Shown: positions 1 to 9,450 of the stretch, in pieces
Layout: each line of letters begins with the position of its first letter
Position numbering within the stretch: the first letter of the stretch is position 1
Origin: Chloroflexota bacterium
Lineage (GTDB): Bacteria > Chloroflexota > Anaerolineae > B4-G1
NCBI GenBank assembly: GCA_024232355.1
Contig: JAAEPW010000810.1
Span: 1 to 62,329, forward strand
Reading direction: 5' to 3'
DNA length: 62,329 bases
Translations under genes and position numbers: made by a program
The notes under the pieces: generated by a model
Told to the model about the DNA's origin: nothing
The model's database searches: none
The model's input: the letters and a program-made list of their open reading frames with translations, nothing else

Positions 1-74
1 CGAGTAAATTTTAGCGATATAGCCAACAGTGTGGGTGATGCCAGGATCAGTACACAAATCTTGAAAAAAGTTGA

Positions 75-796
75 CGTTTTACCATTTTTGATCGTTTTTC
101 TGACATCTGGACCAACTTTTCCAAGTTGCTGGCAGGTATACAGTTTGGCGTCCCCAGGGACGGATTGGCTCTCCTAGCGACTTTTGCGGTATTGCAAAAA
201 AACTATTCCGAGACTGACGAAAGCGGGCAATTCTGGCGTTCAACGATGCTCGGTGTGGATACCCGACTGCGAGTTGCACGGGGAATCGCCAAAATCGAGA
301 CCCTAGCAACATTGGAGGCGTTCCAGATCCTGAAAAGGCGTGGACATCCAGATGCACCTCCTCCAACGATCTCAGATGGTTGGGGAGGGATTGATAATGC
401 AATGATCGAAGTGTATGGTCAGGTACCTGAATATCAAGGAGTCGGTCGACCACTCACACAGAAACAACCTCAGCCGGGATGGCAGTATGTGCAGATGGTC
501 AAACAACGCAAAAACGGACGTGTCGTAGACATCAAACTACGAGTGATTTTCGGTTAACACACAAGACCTTGGCCTTTTCCAAGGATTTGGGCATGTATCG
601 TGCTTCCGCTGCTTGGGAAGATCTGGCTTACAACCTGGCACGTCCTCTCAAAACCTTGCGTCTTGAGATTTTCGGCACCCCCAAACTCAAGTGGAAGCAA
701 CGTTCTCCTGTCATGGCGGCTGGACTGACCGATCATATTTGGACTGTTAAAGAGCTATTGAAGACTATCGCTCCCCCACGCCATAACAACACTTGA
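75..796 (+). pseudogene. Decayed DDE-type transposase
   Basis: Two frames together spell a transposase of a kind common in Chloroflexota genomes. The first frame (readable from about 75, Met at 126) ends at 557 and contains ISDGWGGIDNAMIEVYGQVP and a GWQYVQMVKQRKNGR stretch. The second frame (about 545-796) carries the C-terminal part with AWEDLAYNLARP and GLTDHIWTVKELL. The join near 555-560 loses the conserved segment that normally lies between these blocks (about 30 residues, from memory of the family) and shifts the frame, so the gene is inactive. No terminal repeats of the element are recognisable. The N-terminus may lie outside the window. Confidence 0.75.
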
Positions 797-888
797 CAGG
801 GGGATTATCAAAATTCGGGAGATTTGGAAAAGGGAGTAGTATTGGTCAGCACGATTTGGAATGCTAAGCAAACTGATAGGACGACTCG

Positions 889-947
889 CTACCAGACATT
901 TTTCAAGAATCTCTGTAATCATTAATGTGGAAAAAAGTGTCTGGTAG
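889..947. repeat. Inverted repeat in intergenic region 797-1119
   Basis: The 323-base gap between the transposase remnant and the ferredoxin gene has no convincing gene. It contains CTACCAGACATTTTT at 889-903 and its near-perfect complement AAAAAAGTGTCTGGTAG at 931-947, a stem of about 15 bp with a 27-base loop. The right arm resembles a motif at 4098-4117. It could be a decayed insertion-sequence end or a terminator-like hairpin. Confidence 0.5.
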
Positions 948-1119
948 TAAACATCATGGCGTATAACGCACCCGACAGCCTGGTTGTATATTCGTGTAAA
1001 CAATTTCGACCTTTCTGTCAACGTGCGATAGTAAAACGGTAACATCTGTCACTAGACCAAAGCTATGTTTTGTGCGATAATGTGCTTCATCAAATCCTAA
1101 AGGGGTGTGAAATCAACGT

Positions 1120-1398
1120 ATGACAGAAGCAACTGTTGTAAAACAAGAGAAGCAAACCCGGCCCAAGCGGAGGCGGCAACGTGGTCACGTGACCGTTTAT
1201 CCCAATTGGTGCAAGGGTTGTGACCTGTGCATCGAGTTCTGCCCGACCGGAGTGTTGGCCGAGGGACCTGATGATCGGGTCATCGTGGTTCATCCGGAAA
1301 AGTGCACGGCTTGCCGTTGGTGTGAACTGCACTGCCCAGACTTTGCTATCTTTGTGACAAAAATTGAGCCAGATGACGGGCCGGAGGAAGTGAAATGA
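1120..1398 (+). CDS. korD: 2-oxoacid:ferredoxin oxidoreductase, delta (ferredoxin) subunit
   Basis: This 92-residue ferredoxin-like subunit carries two 4Fe-4S clusters and passes electrons from the 2-oxoacid oxidoreductase to external ferredoxin. Two complete motifs are visible: C31-x2-C34-x2-C37-x3-C41-P and C62-x2-C65-x2-C68-x3-C72-P. The first 22 residues are very basic (KRRRQR). It is the first gene of a four-gene operon, and its TGA overlaps the ATG of the alpha subunit (ATGA at 1395-1398), implying translational coupling. The gene order delta-alpha-beta-gamma is that of 2-oxoglutarate:ferredoxin oxidoreductases. Substrate (2-oxoglutarate or another 2-oxoacid) cannot be fixed from sequence alone. 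Confidence 0.9.
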   Translation: MTEATVVKQEKQTRPKRRRQRGHVTVYPNWCKGCDLCIEFCPTGVLAEGPDDRVIVVHPEKCTACRWCELHCPDFAIFVTKIEPDDGPEEVK

Positions 1399-2540
1399 CC
1401 AAGAAACCAACCGCAACCCTGATGCAAGGCGATCAAGCTTGTGCCGAAGGCGCGATTGCCGCCGGATGCTGTTTTTTCGCCGGCTACCCCATCACCCCGG
1501 CCACTGAGATCGCTGAAGTCCTGTCTCACCGCTTGCCCCAGGTGGGCGGCAAGTTTATTCAGATGGAAGATGAGATTGGCTCTATGGCCGCCGTCATTGG
1601 CGGATCAGTGGGTGGGGCCAAGTCTATGACGGCTACCTCTGGTCCTGGCCTGAGTTTGATGCAAGAGAACATTGGCTACGCGGCAATGGCAGAGATACCG
1701 TGTGTCATCGCGAACGTGCAGCGACTGGGACCTTCGACCGGTCGCCCCACCAGCCCCGGTCAGGGAGAGGTGATGCAGGCTCGTTGGGGCACCCACGGCG
1801 ACCATCCTATCATCGCCCTCTCACCGGCGTCTGTCCGCGAGACCTTTGACTTGACGGTAAAAGCCTTTAACTTTTCAGAACGGTATCGTACGCCTGTCAT
1901 TTTGCTGATGGACGAAGTGATCGGCCACATGCGGGAGCGCGTCGAGCTGCCCGATTACGATACCATCGAACGAGTAGAACGACCAAAAACGACGGTGCCG
2001 CCCGAGTGGTACAAGCCCTACGAGAACTTTCCCGCTGACGTGCCGCCGATGGTGCCGTTTGGCGAGGGATACCGCTACCACATCACCGGCCTGCACCACG
2101 ACGAGCGCGGCTACCCGACCAACCAGGTAAGTGAGATTCAGCCCTGGCTGGCAAGAGTTTTCCGCAAGATCGACAGCAGCCTTTCGGACATTTTGCTTTA
2201 TGACGAAGATGGTGTCGAGGATGCCGAGACGTTGGTCATCGCTTACGGCGTGATGGCCCGCTCTGCCCGTTCTGCCGTCGAAATGGCGCGGGCGCGTGGG
2301 CGCAAGGTCGGCTTTCTCCGGCTTCAGACTATTTGGCCCTTTGCAGAAGAGGTTGTCGAGCACGCGGCAGACCGGCTGCACCGCATCGTGGTGCCGGAGC
2401 TGAATTTGGGGCAACTTGCGCTAGAGGTGGAACGCGTGGCAGGGCGACACAAGGTGCGTCGGGTTGCTCGGGCCGATGGAGAGATGATTAAACCAGTCGA
2501 GATACTGGCTGCTATTGAGGAGCTAAAGTGGACAAGATGA
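1395..2540 (+). CDS. korA: 2-oxoacid:ferredoxin oxidoreductase, alpha subunit
   Basis: This 381-residue alpha subunit takes part in oxidative decarboxylation of a 2-oxoacid to an acyl-CoA with reduction of ferredoxin. Family blocks are clear: GDQACAEGAIAAGCCFFAGY near the N-terminus, ITPATEIAE, the EDEIGSMAAVIGGSVGGAKS block with TSGPGLSLM, and QRLGPSTGRPTSPGQGE, all of the pyrimidine-binding domain of the thiamine-diphosphate enzyme. The C-terminal part (from about residue 270) has the transketolase-C-like fold sequence around LVIAYGVMARSARSAV. The start overlaps the ferredoxin gene by 4 bases and the end overlaps korB. Confidence 0.92.
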   Translation: MTKKPTATLMQGDQACAEGAIAAGCCFFAGYPITPATEIAEVLSHRLPQVGGKFIQMEDEIGSMAAVIGGSVGGAKSMTATSGPGLSLMQENIGYAAMAEIPCVIANVQRLGPSTGRPTSPGQGEVMQARWGTHGDHPIIALSPASVRETFDLTVKAFNFSERYRTPVILLMDEVIGHMRERVELPDYDTIERVERPKTTVPPEWYKPYENFPADVPPMVPFGEGYRYHITGLHHDERGYPTNQVSEIQPWLARVFRKIDSSLSDILLYDEDGVEDAETLVIAYGVMARSARSAVEMARARGRKVGFLRLQTIWPFAEEVVEHAADRLHRIVVPELNLGQLALEVERVAGRHKVRRVARADGEMIKPVEILAAIEELKWTR

Positions 2541-3403
2541 AAAAACAACAATCCTCTGACAAACCCAGAACACCACCCGAGTCCCGATTACACGAGAGTT
2601 ATCTGCGTCACAGCAAGAGATTCCCCAACGTCTGGTGTGCCGGTTGTGGGATCGGTATTGTCTTGGGAGCCATCATCCGGGCGGTGGACGAGTTACAACT
2701 GAACAAGAGCGATGTGGCATTGATCTCGGGTATCGGATGCACGGGACGGATGCCGGTCTATGTGGATTTCAACACAATGCACACGACCCACGGGCGGGCG
2801 TTGGCCTTTGCCACCGGACTCAAGATGGTGCGCCCAGAGATGAAGGTCATCGCCGTGATGGGCGACGGTGACGCCTTGGCTATCGGCGGTAACCACTTTA
2901 TCCACGCTGCCCGCCGAAACATTGGATTGACCGCCATCATAGTCAACAACTTGACTTATGGGATGACGGGCGGCCAATACTCGCCGACCACCCCTATCGA
3001 CGCGCGGGCAGCGACTGCTCCATATGGTCACATCGAGCAGCCCTTTCCCATCACTGATTTGGCGATAGCGTCGGGAGCAGCTCTTGTTACTCGCAGCACG
3101 GTCTTTCATGTGCAAGAATTGGAAAAACAAATTACTCGAGCCATCGCCAAAGATGGGTTCTCTGTCGTCGAAGCAGTGAGCTATTGCCACACGACGTTGG
3201 GCCGCATCAATCGCTGGGGCACTGCGTCCAATATGATGCGCCGGCTCAAGGAGCAGAGCATACCACTCAAGAGAGCTGAAACAATGAGTGACGAGGAAAA
3301 GCAGGGCAAGATCGTCCGCGGCGTGTTCGTGGACCGCGATATACCAGAATACACCAAGCTCTATGATCAGATCATCGAGCGCGCACAAGCGGAGGTGGCC
3401 TGA
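2528..3403 (+). CDS. korB: 2-oxoacid:ferredoxin oxidoreductase, beta subunit
   Basis: This is the thiamine-diphosphate and Fe-S binding beta subunit (291 residues). C37-AG-C40 in WCAGCGIG begins the cluster-binding set. MGDGDALAIGGNH (about residues 109-121) with NNLTYGMTGGQYSPTT about 25 residues later is the TPP/Mg2+ motif. The GTG at 2528 has a GAGGAG five bases upstream and overlaps korA by 13 bases. An in-frame ATG at 2537 would give an ATGA overlap, so the start is uncertain by three codons. It is translationally coupled to korC. Confidence 0.92.
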   Translation: MDKMKKQQSSDKPRTPPESRLHESYLRHSKRFPNVWCAGCGIGIVLGAIIRAVDELQLNKSDVALISGIGCTGRMPVYVDFNTMHTTHGRALAFATGLKMVRPEMKVIAVMGDGDALAIGGNHFIHAARRNIGLTAIIVNNLTYGMTGGQYSPTTPIDARAATAPYGHIEQPFPITDLAIASGAALVTRSTVFHVQELEKQITRAIAKDGFSVVEAVSYCHTTLGRINRWGTASNMMRRLKEQSIPLKRAETMSDEEKQGKIVRGVFVDRDIPEYTKLYDQIIERAQAEVA

Positions 3404-3945
3404 TGGCAAAGCAGTATGAAGTGCGATTAGCCGGTACCGGCGGCCAGGGAGCTATTCTGGCCGGCATCTTATTGGCCGAAGCGGCGATTCGAGATGGCAA
3501 GAATGTCACTCAGACCCAATCGTATGGACCAGAAGCGCGGGGTGGGGCCAGCCGGTCAGAGGTGGTGATCTCTAACGAAAAAATTCACTATCCCAAGGTA
3601 ATCCATGCGCACATCACGCTCTGTATGAGCCAGGAGGCGTGTGACCGGTACGGCTCTCAGATGCACCCGAACGGGTTGTTGATTCTGGACGCAGACAACG
3701 TCACCCGCGCTCCCACGACGCGCGCCGTACGCGTGCCGATGGCTACCTTGGCCCAGGAAGTAGCAGGCCGGGAGATCGTTGCCAACGTGGTTGGCCTGGG
3801 CGTGTTGGTTGGACTGACCGGGCTTGTATCGCGGAAAGCAATAGAAGCAGCGATACGAGATCGCGTCCCTCGCGGAACGGAAAAGATCAATCTAAAGGCA
3901 CTGGCAGCGGGCTTTGACGCAGCCGAGCGTGCCCGGGACGGATAG
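3403..3945 (+). CDS. korC: 2-oxoacid:ferredoxin oxidoreductase, gamma subunit
   Basis: This 180-residue gamma subunit has the family signature GTGGQGAILAGILLAEAA at its N-terminus and SYGPEARGGASRSEVVIS about 40 residues on, both diagnostic of the POR/KOR gamma domain. The start follows the korB stop with a one-base overlap (TGATGG), and GGAGG lies 7 bases upstream. It completes the delta-alpha-beta-gamma set, so the enzyme can be assembled from this operon alone. No terminator hairpin with a T-run follows at once. A 190-base gap with an inverted repeat separates it from the next gene. Confidence 0.92.
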   Translation: MAKQYEVRLAGTGGQGAILAGILLAEAAIRDGKNVTQTQSYGPEARGGASRSEVVISNEKIHYPKVIHAHITLCMSQEACDRYGSQMHPNGLLILDADNVTRAPTTRAVRVPMATLAQEVAGREIVANVVGLGVLVGLTGLVSRKAIEAAIRDRVPRGTEKINLKALAAGFDAAERARDG

Positions 3946-3986
3946 TAGACTCTGTAAATCCAATTTAACCTGTACATCTAGGAAAT

Positions 3987-4097
3987 AGGACACAGATACA
4001 CAGATTCTTGCTCAAGATTGCGTCAAGTGCATATCTCGGCAAATAATAGCCCAGCAAAAGTACAAAAACAAAGAAATATCTGTGCGATCTGTGTCCT
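3987..4097. repeat. Imperfect inverted repeat of GGACACAGAT type
   Basis: AGGACACAGATACACAGAT at 3987-4005 faces ATCTGTGCGATCTGTGTCCT at 4078-4097 across a 72-base loop. The arms match in all but about three positions. Repeats built on ATCTGTG/CACAGAT are scattered through many environmental bacterial genomes (recalled, not searched). It could act as a terminator for the kor operon or be a mobile REP-like repeat. Directly after it comes AAAAAGTGTCCAGTAGTGAA, a near-copy of a motif at 932-951. Confidence 0.55.
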
Positions 4098-4134
4098 AAA
4101 AAGTGTCCAGTAGTGAAAGGCGGAGCAGGAACGG

Positions 4135-7100
4135 ATGACGAGAGAAAAAGATAAAGCTCTAGTCTTGCATCTGCTGGGCGAACCACAACTTTTCTACAAC
4201 GAGTCATCGTTGGCCGAGCTCTTGGCCAAAAAAGAGCAAGCGCTCCTCATTTACGTGGCTTGTCAGACTGAGCAACGGTTCTCTCGTGAACACCTGGCTA
4301 CACTCCTGTGGGGGGAAACTTCTCAATCTCAAGCGCGTTACAACCTTCGTCGGGCACTGTGGAATTTGCGTCGCGTTTTAGACCAGGTCGGTCTCCCTCC
4401 AGAATCTTGTCTGGTCGCCGAAGGCTCCTGGGTCTACATCCCGCCTACTGCTCCTTGCTGGGTAGACGTTTGTGATTTTGAACAAGTGCTCCAGGCATGT
4501 TTCCAGGATCCACAATCCCATTTTTCGCCCGCCTCTGAGGGCATCCGCCGGATTCGTAAAGCTCTTGATCTCTACCAGGGAGACTTTATGGCCGGATTCT
4601 CTGTTCTCCGCGCGCCCAACTTTGAGGAATGGCTCACCTTGGAGCGGGAACGTCTCTTTTTGCTCCTCCTCCGCGCGTTGACCAGTCTCATCCAGGGTTT
4701 TATCGCTCGAGGAGAGCGGAACGAGGCCATTGCTGCTTGCCAACGATTGCTTGTTCTCGATCCTCTTCAGGAGGACATCCACCGGCTTTTGATGCGCCTC
4801 TATTGGGAAACTGGGCAGCGGCCTCAAGCACTCCGCCAGTACAACACGTATCAAGAACTCTTACAACGGGAACTGGGCATCGAGCCGCTGGAAGAAACCC
4901 GGGATTTGTACCAGCGGATTCTTCAGCGAGAGACGTCTCCCATATCCACGTCCTCTTCTCTCGTGCTGACCTCTCGGCTAACTCCACCTACTCCACCCCC
5001 CGAAGCTCTTCCTCGCTCTCGTCTTTTTTCTCTGCTCGACCGCGGTCTTGCTATCCGACTTACACTTCTTTCCGCCCCTCCTGGATATGGCAAGACAACT
5101 CTCTTGGCTCAGTGGCTGGCCGACCGTTCACAGAACGACGAACCGCCGGGTCTATCGTTCGCTTGGTATAAAGTAGATGAAGCGGACAATACCCCGTTCA
5201 CTTTTGTTGAAGGTCTGATGGCCGCCATCGCTCAAGCGCACCCTGCTATGGAACAGGCTCTGCAAGACCGTCCCCCCGATCCAATAAACTTGCAAGGAGA
5301 TCCACGACGGGCCGTGAGATTCTTGTTGAGCACGTTAGCCTCCCTCAAACAGGTGCCTTTTGTGATCGTCCTTGATGACCTGGAACATCTCGTCCATCCA
5401 GATAGTAAAAAAGTGCTTCAATACTTGGTAGAACACTTGCCTGTCAACGGGCATCTCTATTTGTTAACACGGGTGGATCCCGATCTTCCTTTACCCCGTC
5501 TGCGTGTGCGCGGTCAATTGCTGGAGCTACGATCTATCGAACTCAGGTTTACGGATGAGGAGGTCGCAGCGTTTCTAAAGCACTCTCCCGCTCTGAACCT
5601 CAGTCCAGCCGAGATCGCCGAGTTGACTACTCGTGCTGAGGGATGGATAGCCCCCATGTGGCTGGCTGCTAATGCGCTCAGTCGTTTCACCAACCGTCTG
5701 GATGATGTTTGGGGAGGACTCTTTGCCTACATACGAGACGAGATACTGGCTCCCCAATCCCCAGAAATGCGCGCGTTTCTCTTACGCAGTGCCGTCCTGG
5801 ACCAGCTAAGCCCCAGCCTATGTCAGGCTATCTTGGACATCCCCAGTGTTGAATGGGCCAAAAACCCGGCCCAATGGCTGGCCGAGTTGGAACGGCGCAA
5901 CCTGTTCCTCCGGCGCGTCACGCGACAGGCTTCGGTCTTTCCTTTTGGAGATAATGAGGCAGGTACAGAGCCGCAGTATGCCTACCATCCCCTCTTTTTG
6001 GCCTTTTTGCGCGCGGAACTCGCCTATCATCTTTCCAACACAGAGATTGAGGATCTGCACCGGCGAGCGGCCCAAGTTTGGGAACAACAGAACAATCTGG
6101 AATCCGCCCTTTTTCACTATCAAAAGATCGGAGACGAGTCAGGAGTTGCCCGTTTACTCGAACAAATTGCCCCCACCTATCTGCAACAAGGTCGTCTGGA
6201 ACCGCTATCTCGTTGGCTGGATCAGTTGGAGCCAGCTGTTCGTGACCAGCACCCACGTCTCACGCTGAACGCTGGACGGCTTCGCCAAGCAGAAGGCCGG
6301 GGAAGCGAGGCACGCAGACTCTATCAACGGGCAGTGGCGGGCTTTGAGGCTCAACAAGATAATGTCTCTCGGGGTGACAGTCTGCTTGCTTTGGCTGAAT
6401 TGGCACTTTTCCACGGACGGTACACCGAAGGAATCGATTTGGCTCAACAGGCGTTGGTTTGCTGGGATGAGCAAGAGACGCTGCGTTGGGCAGCTGGCCT
6501 TTGTCTTATCGGACAATTGGAAGCTTTGCAGGGAAACCCTTCAAATGCTGAATTCACACTGAAACGGGCCAGACAACTGATTGCCAGTCGTAGCCATCCA
6601 CTGCACGCTTTCCGGGTATTGCGCGCCCAGGCGTGGGTCGCCTATTTGCAGGGAGCCTATCATCGGGCAATAGCCCTGAATCGTCTGGCCGAACAGGAGG
6701 CTGGGCGCGATGTGTCTTCAGAGATCGTCGTGTCCTTTTATAACCCCATGCCCGCCATTCTGCGAGAATGGGGAGAGGGTGAGGTGTCGTGGGAGGTAAC
6801 ACATCGACGATTAAAAGCGGCACATCAAATCCAGGATCACCTGATGCTCTCCCACGCCCACATTGATCTGGGCAACCTTCACCTGGACCGAGGTGATTTC
6901 GACGAGGCAGAGAACGCCTTTCGCCAGGCAATCGCCGAGACCAAAGCGATTGGCGAGGATGGACTGTACCGACTATGCGGAGAAGCCTACTTGGCGTACA
7001 CTTGTCTTCTCCAGGGCCACACGACACAAGCTGCCCAAATGACCAAGGATGCGCTGCACCGTTGTCAGGCCCGTGACGCAGATCTCTTGGAACTGACTAT

Positions 7101-7713
7101 TGCCCAAACAGTGATGGCTTTGGCCCATGTTGGTGCCCATTGTAACCTCTCTGAGGATTACCAGAGGATGTTGAGCCAAGCATACCATACCTTTGAGCGG
7201 TTGGGAGTGAACTATGGTACATTTGTATCGGCAGTATTGATCGGCTTGTCTTGTTTGAACACAGCTCTAACAAAAAATTCGGATCAGCAACAACAAGCGC
7301 GCCGCTATACGGCCAAGGCTCTTGCTCTAGCTGCCGCCGAAGGCTACATTCAGACCATCGTCACTGCCCGTCAAATCACGCTGCCCCTGCTGCTCTTTGC
7401 ACTGCGTGAGGGAATAGAGTCTCGCTTTGTCAGTCAATTATTGGCTCAGATGGGACCTGATTCGTTGGCGGGCGTCGTAGAGAGCGCTCAGGATGCTGAT
7501 CCTGCTATCCGAGAAAGAACGTCCAATGTGTTAGAGGTGATCGCCACCCGGAACAAGACCACTGATCAAAATAGTGTTTTAGAAACCGTCTTTGCCGCGC
7601 TGGAACAACTAGCCCAAGACCCTGATCCCCAAGTGCGTGCGGCGGCAGCACAGGCCCTGCAAGCGATTAACCGCCAGAGTCAAGAAAAGACCCAGGCTAA
7701 TTTGGACAAGTAA
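4135..7713 (+). CDS. BTAD-domain transcriptional activator with AAA ATPase and TPR repeats
   Basis: This 1192-residue regulator has an OmpR-like winged helix plus bacterial transcriptional activation domain at the N-terminus (about 1-265, with SQSQARYNLRRALWNLRRVL and QRELGIEPLEETRDLYQRIL). A MalT-type NTPase follows, with Walker A APPGYGKTT near residue 315 and Walker B FVIVLDDLEHL near 410. After that comes a long run of TPR-like helices (about 640-1080) and a short HEAT-like end (DPDPQVRAAAAQAL). Such proteins are signal-integrating activators in which ATP binding and inducer sensing by the TPR part control DNA binding. It lies 190 bases downstream of the kor operon on the same strand, but a regulatory link is only inference. 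AGGA lies four bases before the ATG. Confidence 0.85.
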   Translation: MTREKDKALVLHLLGEPQLFYNESSLAELLAKKEQALLIYVACQTEQRFSREHLATLLWGETSQSQARYNLRRALWNLRRVLDQVGLPPESCLVAEGSWVYIPPTAPCWVDVCDFEQVLQACFQDPQSHFSPASEGIRRIRKALDLYQGDFMAGFSVLRAPNFEEWLTLERERLFLLLLRALTSLIQGFIARGERNEAIAACQRLLVLDPLQEDIHRLLMRLYWETGQRPQALRQYNTYQELLQRELGIEPLEETRDLYQRILQRETSPISTSSSLVLTSRLTPPTPPPEALPRSRLFSLLDRGLAIRLTLLSAPPGYGKTTLLAQWLADRSQNDEPPGLSFAWYKVDEADNTPFTFVEGLMAAIAQAHPAMEQALQDRPPDPINLQGDPRRAVRFLLSTLASLKQVPFVIVLDDLEHLVHPDSKKVLQYLVEHLPVNGHLYLLTRVDPDLPLPRLRVRGQLLELRSIELRFTDEEVAAFLKHSPALNLSPAEIAELTTRAEGWIAPMWLAANALSRFTNRLDDVWGGLFAYIRDEILAPQSPEMRAFLLRSAVLDQLSPSLCQAILDIPSVEWAKNPAQWLAELERRNLFLRRVTRQASVFPFGDNEAGTEPQYAYHPLFLAFLRAELAYHLSNTEIEDLHRRAAQVWEQQNNLESALFHYQKIGDESGVARLLEQIAPTYLQQGRLEPLSRWLDQLEPAVRDQHPRLTLNAGRLRQAEGRGSEARRLYQRAVAGFEAQQDNVSRGDSLLALAELALFHGRYTEGIDLAQQALVCWDEQETLRWAAGLCLIGQLEALQGNPSNAEFTLKRARQLIASRSHPLHAFRVLRAQAWVAYLQGAYHRAIALNRLAEQEAGRDVSSEIVVSFYNPMPAILREWGEGEVSWEVTHRRLKAAHQIQDHLMLSHAHIDLGNLHLDRGDFDEAENAFRQAIAETKAIGEDGLYRLCGEAYLAYTCLLQGHTTQAAQMTKDALHRCQARDADLLELTIAQTVMALAHVGAHCNLSEDYQRMLSQAYHTFERLGVNYGTFVSAVLIGLSCLNTALTKNSDQQQQARRYTAKALALAAAEGYIQTIVTARQITLPLLLFALREGIESRFVSQLLAQMGPDSLAGVVESAQDADPAIRERTSNVLEVIATRNKTTDQNSVLETVFAALEQLAQDPDPQVRAAAAQALQAINRQSQEKTQANLDK

Positions 7714-7715
7714 AT

Positions 7716-7744
7716 TTGTAAAGTCAAATGGCCTGTGTTATAAT
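7716..7744 (+). promoter_or_regulatory. Sigma70-type promoter of serS
   Basis: TTGTAA at 7716-7721 and TATAAT at 7739-7744 are separated by exactly 17 bases. They lie 77 bases before the serS ATG, directly after the stop of the upstream regulator gene. The leader is too short for a T-box. Confidence 0.75.
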
Positions 7745-7821
7745 TTCCCCTCTTACAAACAACTATGCTGGGTTTCCTCCCAAGCTCTTGAGAGACAGAA
7801 ACAGGCACTGAAAGGAATAAC

Positions 7822-9099
7822 ATGCTCGATATTGTACTCATTCGCGAACAGCCCGATTTGGTCAAAACTGTTTTACAGAATAGAAATCAAGACCCAGCGC
7901 AGGTAGATGGTATCCTGGGACTGGATGCACAACGGCGCGAATTGCTTCAAGAGGTTGAGGCGCTTAGGTCTGAACGTAATCGTGTCTCTAAAGAAATCAG
8001 TCGGATGAAAGACAAGACTGAACGGGAACCCCTCATCGCTGAGATGCGACAGGTCGGAGGGCGCATCAGTGAGATTGAAGATCAGTTGCGACAGGTCGAA
8101 CCAGACCTCAAGATGGCAATGTCACAAATACCAGCTTTGTCGCACCAAAGTGTGCCCATCGGTCCTGACGAGACACACAACCCCCTGGTGCGCCAGTTTG
8201 GCGAGCCGCCAGTGCTTGACTTTGAGCCTGTGCCGCACTGGGATCTGGGCCCTGAATTGGGTATTCTCGACTTTGAACAAGGGGTAAAGCTCTCTGGTAG
8301 TCGTTTTTACATCTTGCGTGGGGCAGGTGCGCGGTTGCAACGGGCACTTATTGCTTGGATGTTGGATGTGCATACCAGGGAACACGGCTATACCGAGATA
8401 TATCCACCTTACGTTGTCAAGAAAGAGAGCATGTGGAACGCGGGAGAACTTCCCAAGTTCATTGACAAAATTTACCACGATGTTGAAGATGATCTCTGGC
8501 TTGTTCCGACGGCCGAAGTCCCATTGACGAGTTTGCATCAAGGTGAGATTCTCGATAGCCAACACCTGCCGCTGCGTTACGTAGCCCATACCCCTTGCTT
8601 CCGCCGTGAAAAGATGAGCGCTGGGAGGGATGTCCGCGGCATCAAGCGCGGACACCAGTTCGACAAAGTGGAAATGTACAAACTGACCAGCCCAGAGACC
8701 AGTTACGACGAGTTGGAGAAAATGCTCGACGATGCATTGGACATATGCCGCCGTCTAGACATTGCCCATCGTGTATTGGAGCTTTGTACAGGTGATTTGG
8801 GGTTTCACGCAACCAAAACCTACGACATCGAGTTGTGGTCACCGGGATGCGGGGAGTGGTTAGAAGTAAGCAGCATCAGCAATTGCGAGACCTTTCAGGC
8901 TCGGCGGGCCAATATTCGGTGCCGCCAACTAGAACGGGGGGCAAAGCCGCGTTTTCTCCATACCCTGAATGGCTCTGGATTGGCATTGCCCCGAGTGATG
9001 ATTGCGGTTATGGAAAATTACCAGCAGGCGGATGGCAGTATCGTGGTGCCAGAGGTGCTTCGGCCCTGGATGGGGGGCATCGAGGTAATATCAAGTTAA
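7822..9099 (+). CDS. serS: Seryl-tRNA synthetase
   Basis: This class II aminoacyl-tRNA synthetase (425 residues, normal length) charges tRNA-Ser with serine in the cytoplasm; in Sec-using cells it also makes Ser-tRNA(Sec). The N-terminal coiled-coil arm (about 30-105) binds the tRNA-Ser long variable arm. Class II motif 2 is seen in [12 protein letters not shown] (about residues 257-268) with [12 protein letters not shown] after it, and motif 3 in [18 protein letters not shown] near the end. AAAGGA lies before the ATG. Two tRNA-Ser genes follow within 310 bases on the same strand. Confidence 0.97.
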   Translation: MLDIVLIREQPDLVKTVLQNRNQDPAQVDGILGLDAQRRELLQEVEALRSERNRVSKEISRMKDKTEREPLIAEMRQVGGRISEIEDQLRQVEPDLKMAMSQIPALSHQSVPIGPDETHNPLVRQFGEPPVLDFEPVPHWDLGPELGILDFEQGVKLSGSRFYILRGAGARLQRALIAWMLDVHTREHGYTEIYPPYVVKKESMWNAGELPKFIDKIYHDVEDDLWLVPTAEVPLTSLHQGEILDSQHLPLRYVAHTPCFRREKMSAGRDVRGIKRGHQFDKVEMYKLTSPETSYDELEKMLDDALDICRRLDIAHRVLELCTGDLGFHATKTYDIELWSPGCGEWLEVSSISNCETFQARRANIRCRQLERGAKPRFLHTLNGSGLALPRVMIAVMENYQQADGSIVVPEVLRPWMGGIEVISS

Positions 9100-9142
9100 G
9101 AGGACACAAACCAGGTATGCCAGGTCTTTAGAACGCGTAAGA

Positions 9143-9171
9143 TTGACAGTTCTTTCCTGGCGTGGTAGAAT
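9143..9171 (+). promoter_or_regulatory. Promoter of the tRNA-Ser pair
   Basis: A consensus -35 TTGACA (9143-9148) and a -10 TAGAAT (9166-9171) with 17-base spacing lie 35 bases before the first tRNA-Ser gene. The tRNAs therefore seem to have their own strong promoter rather than depending on serS read-through. Confidence 0.75.
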
Positions 9172-9206
9172 CCAACACGCTGAGGGGAGGAATTGACCTC
9201 GGAAAC

Positions 9207-9296
<90 letters not shown>

Positions 9297-9321
9297 TAAC
9301 AACAGAATACGGCTATGATTT

Positions 9322-9413
9322 GGGGAGGTGCCAGAGTGGTTGAATGGGGCTGCCTGCTAAGCAGTTAGGGGGTTAATCGCTCCCTCCAGGGTTCGAATCC
9401 CTGCCTCCCCGCC
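9322..9413 (+). tRNA. tRNA-Ser(GCU)
   Basis: Acceptor GGGGAGG (9322-9328) pairs with CCTCCCC (9404-9410). The anticodon loop CTGCTAA has GCT at 9356-9358. A long variable arm and GGTTCGAATCC mark a class II tRNA-Ser. Discriminator G at 9411 is followed by CCT, so the terminal CCA is not fully encoded, unlike in the neighbouring tRNA-Ser(UGA). Confidence 0.95.
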
Positions 9414-9423
9414 TTTTGTTGTC

Positions 9424-9450
9424 AGGCGATTGCTTAAATAGCAGTCGCCT
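9424..9450. terminator. Hairpin terminator shared by tRNA-Ser and the kinase gene
   Basis: AGGCGATTGC (9424-9433), loop TTAAATA and GCAGTCGCCT (9441-9450) form a 10-bp stem with one G-U pair. On the + strand it is followed by TTATCTTT. The kinase gene on the minus strand ends inside it, with its TAA in the loop, so the hairpin lies between convergent transcripts. Confidence 0.6.

Noticed and set aside
7714..7821. T-box leader for serS
   Set aside because: Only about 70 bases of leader remain after the promoter, and no T-box consensus or specifier stem is visible.
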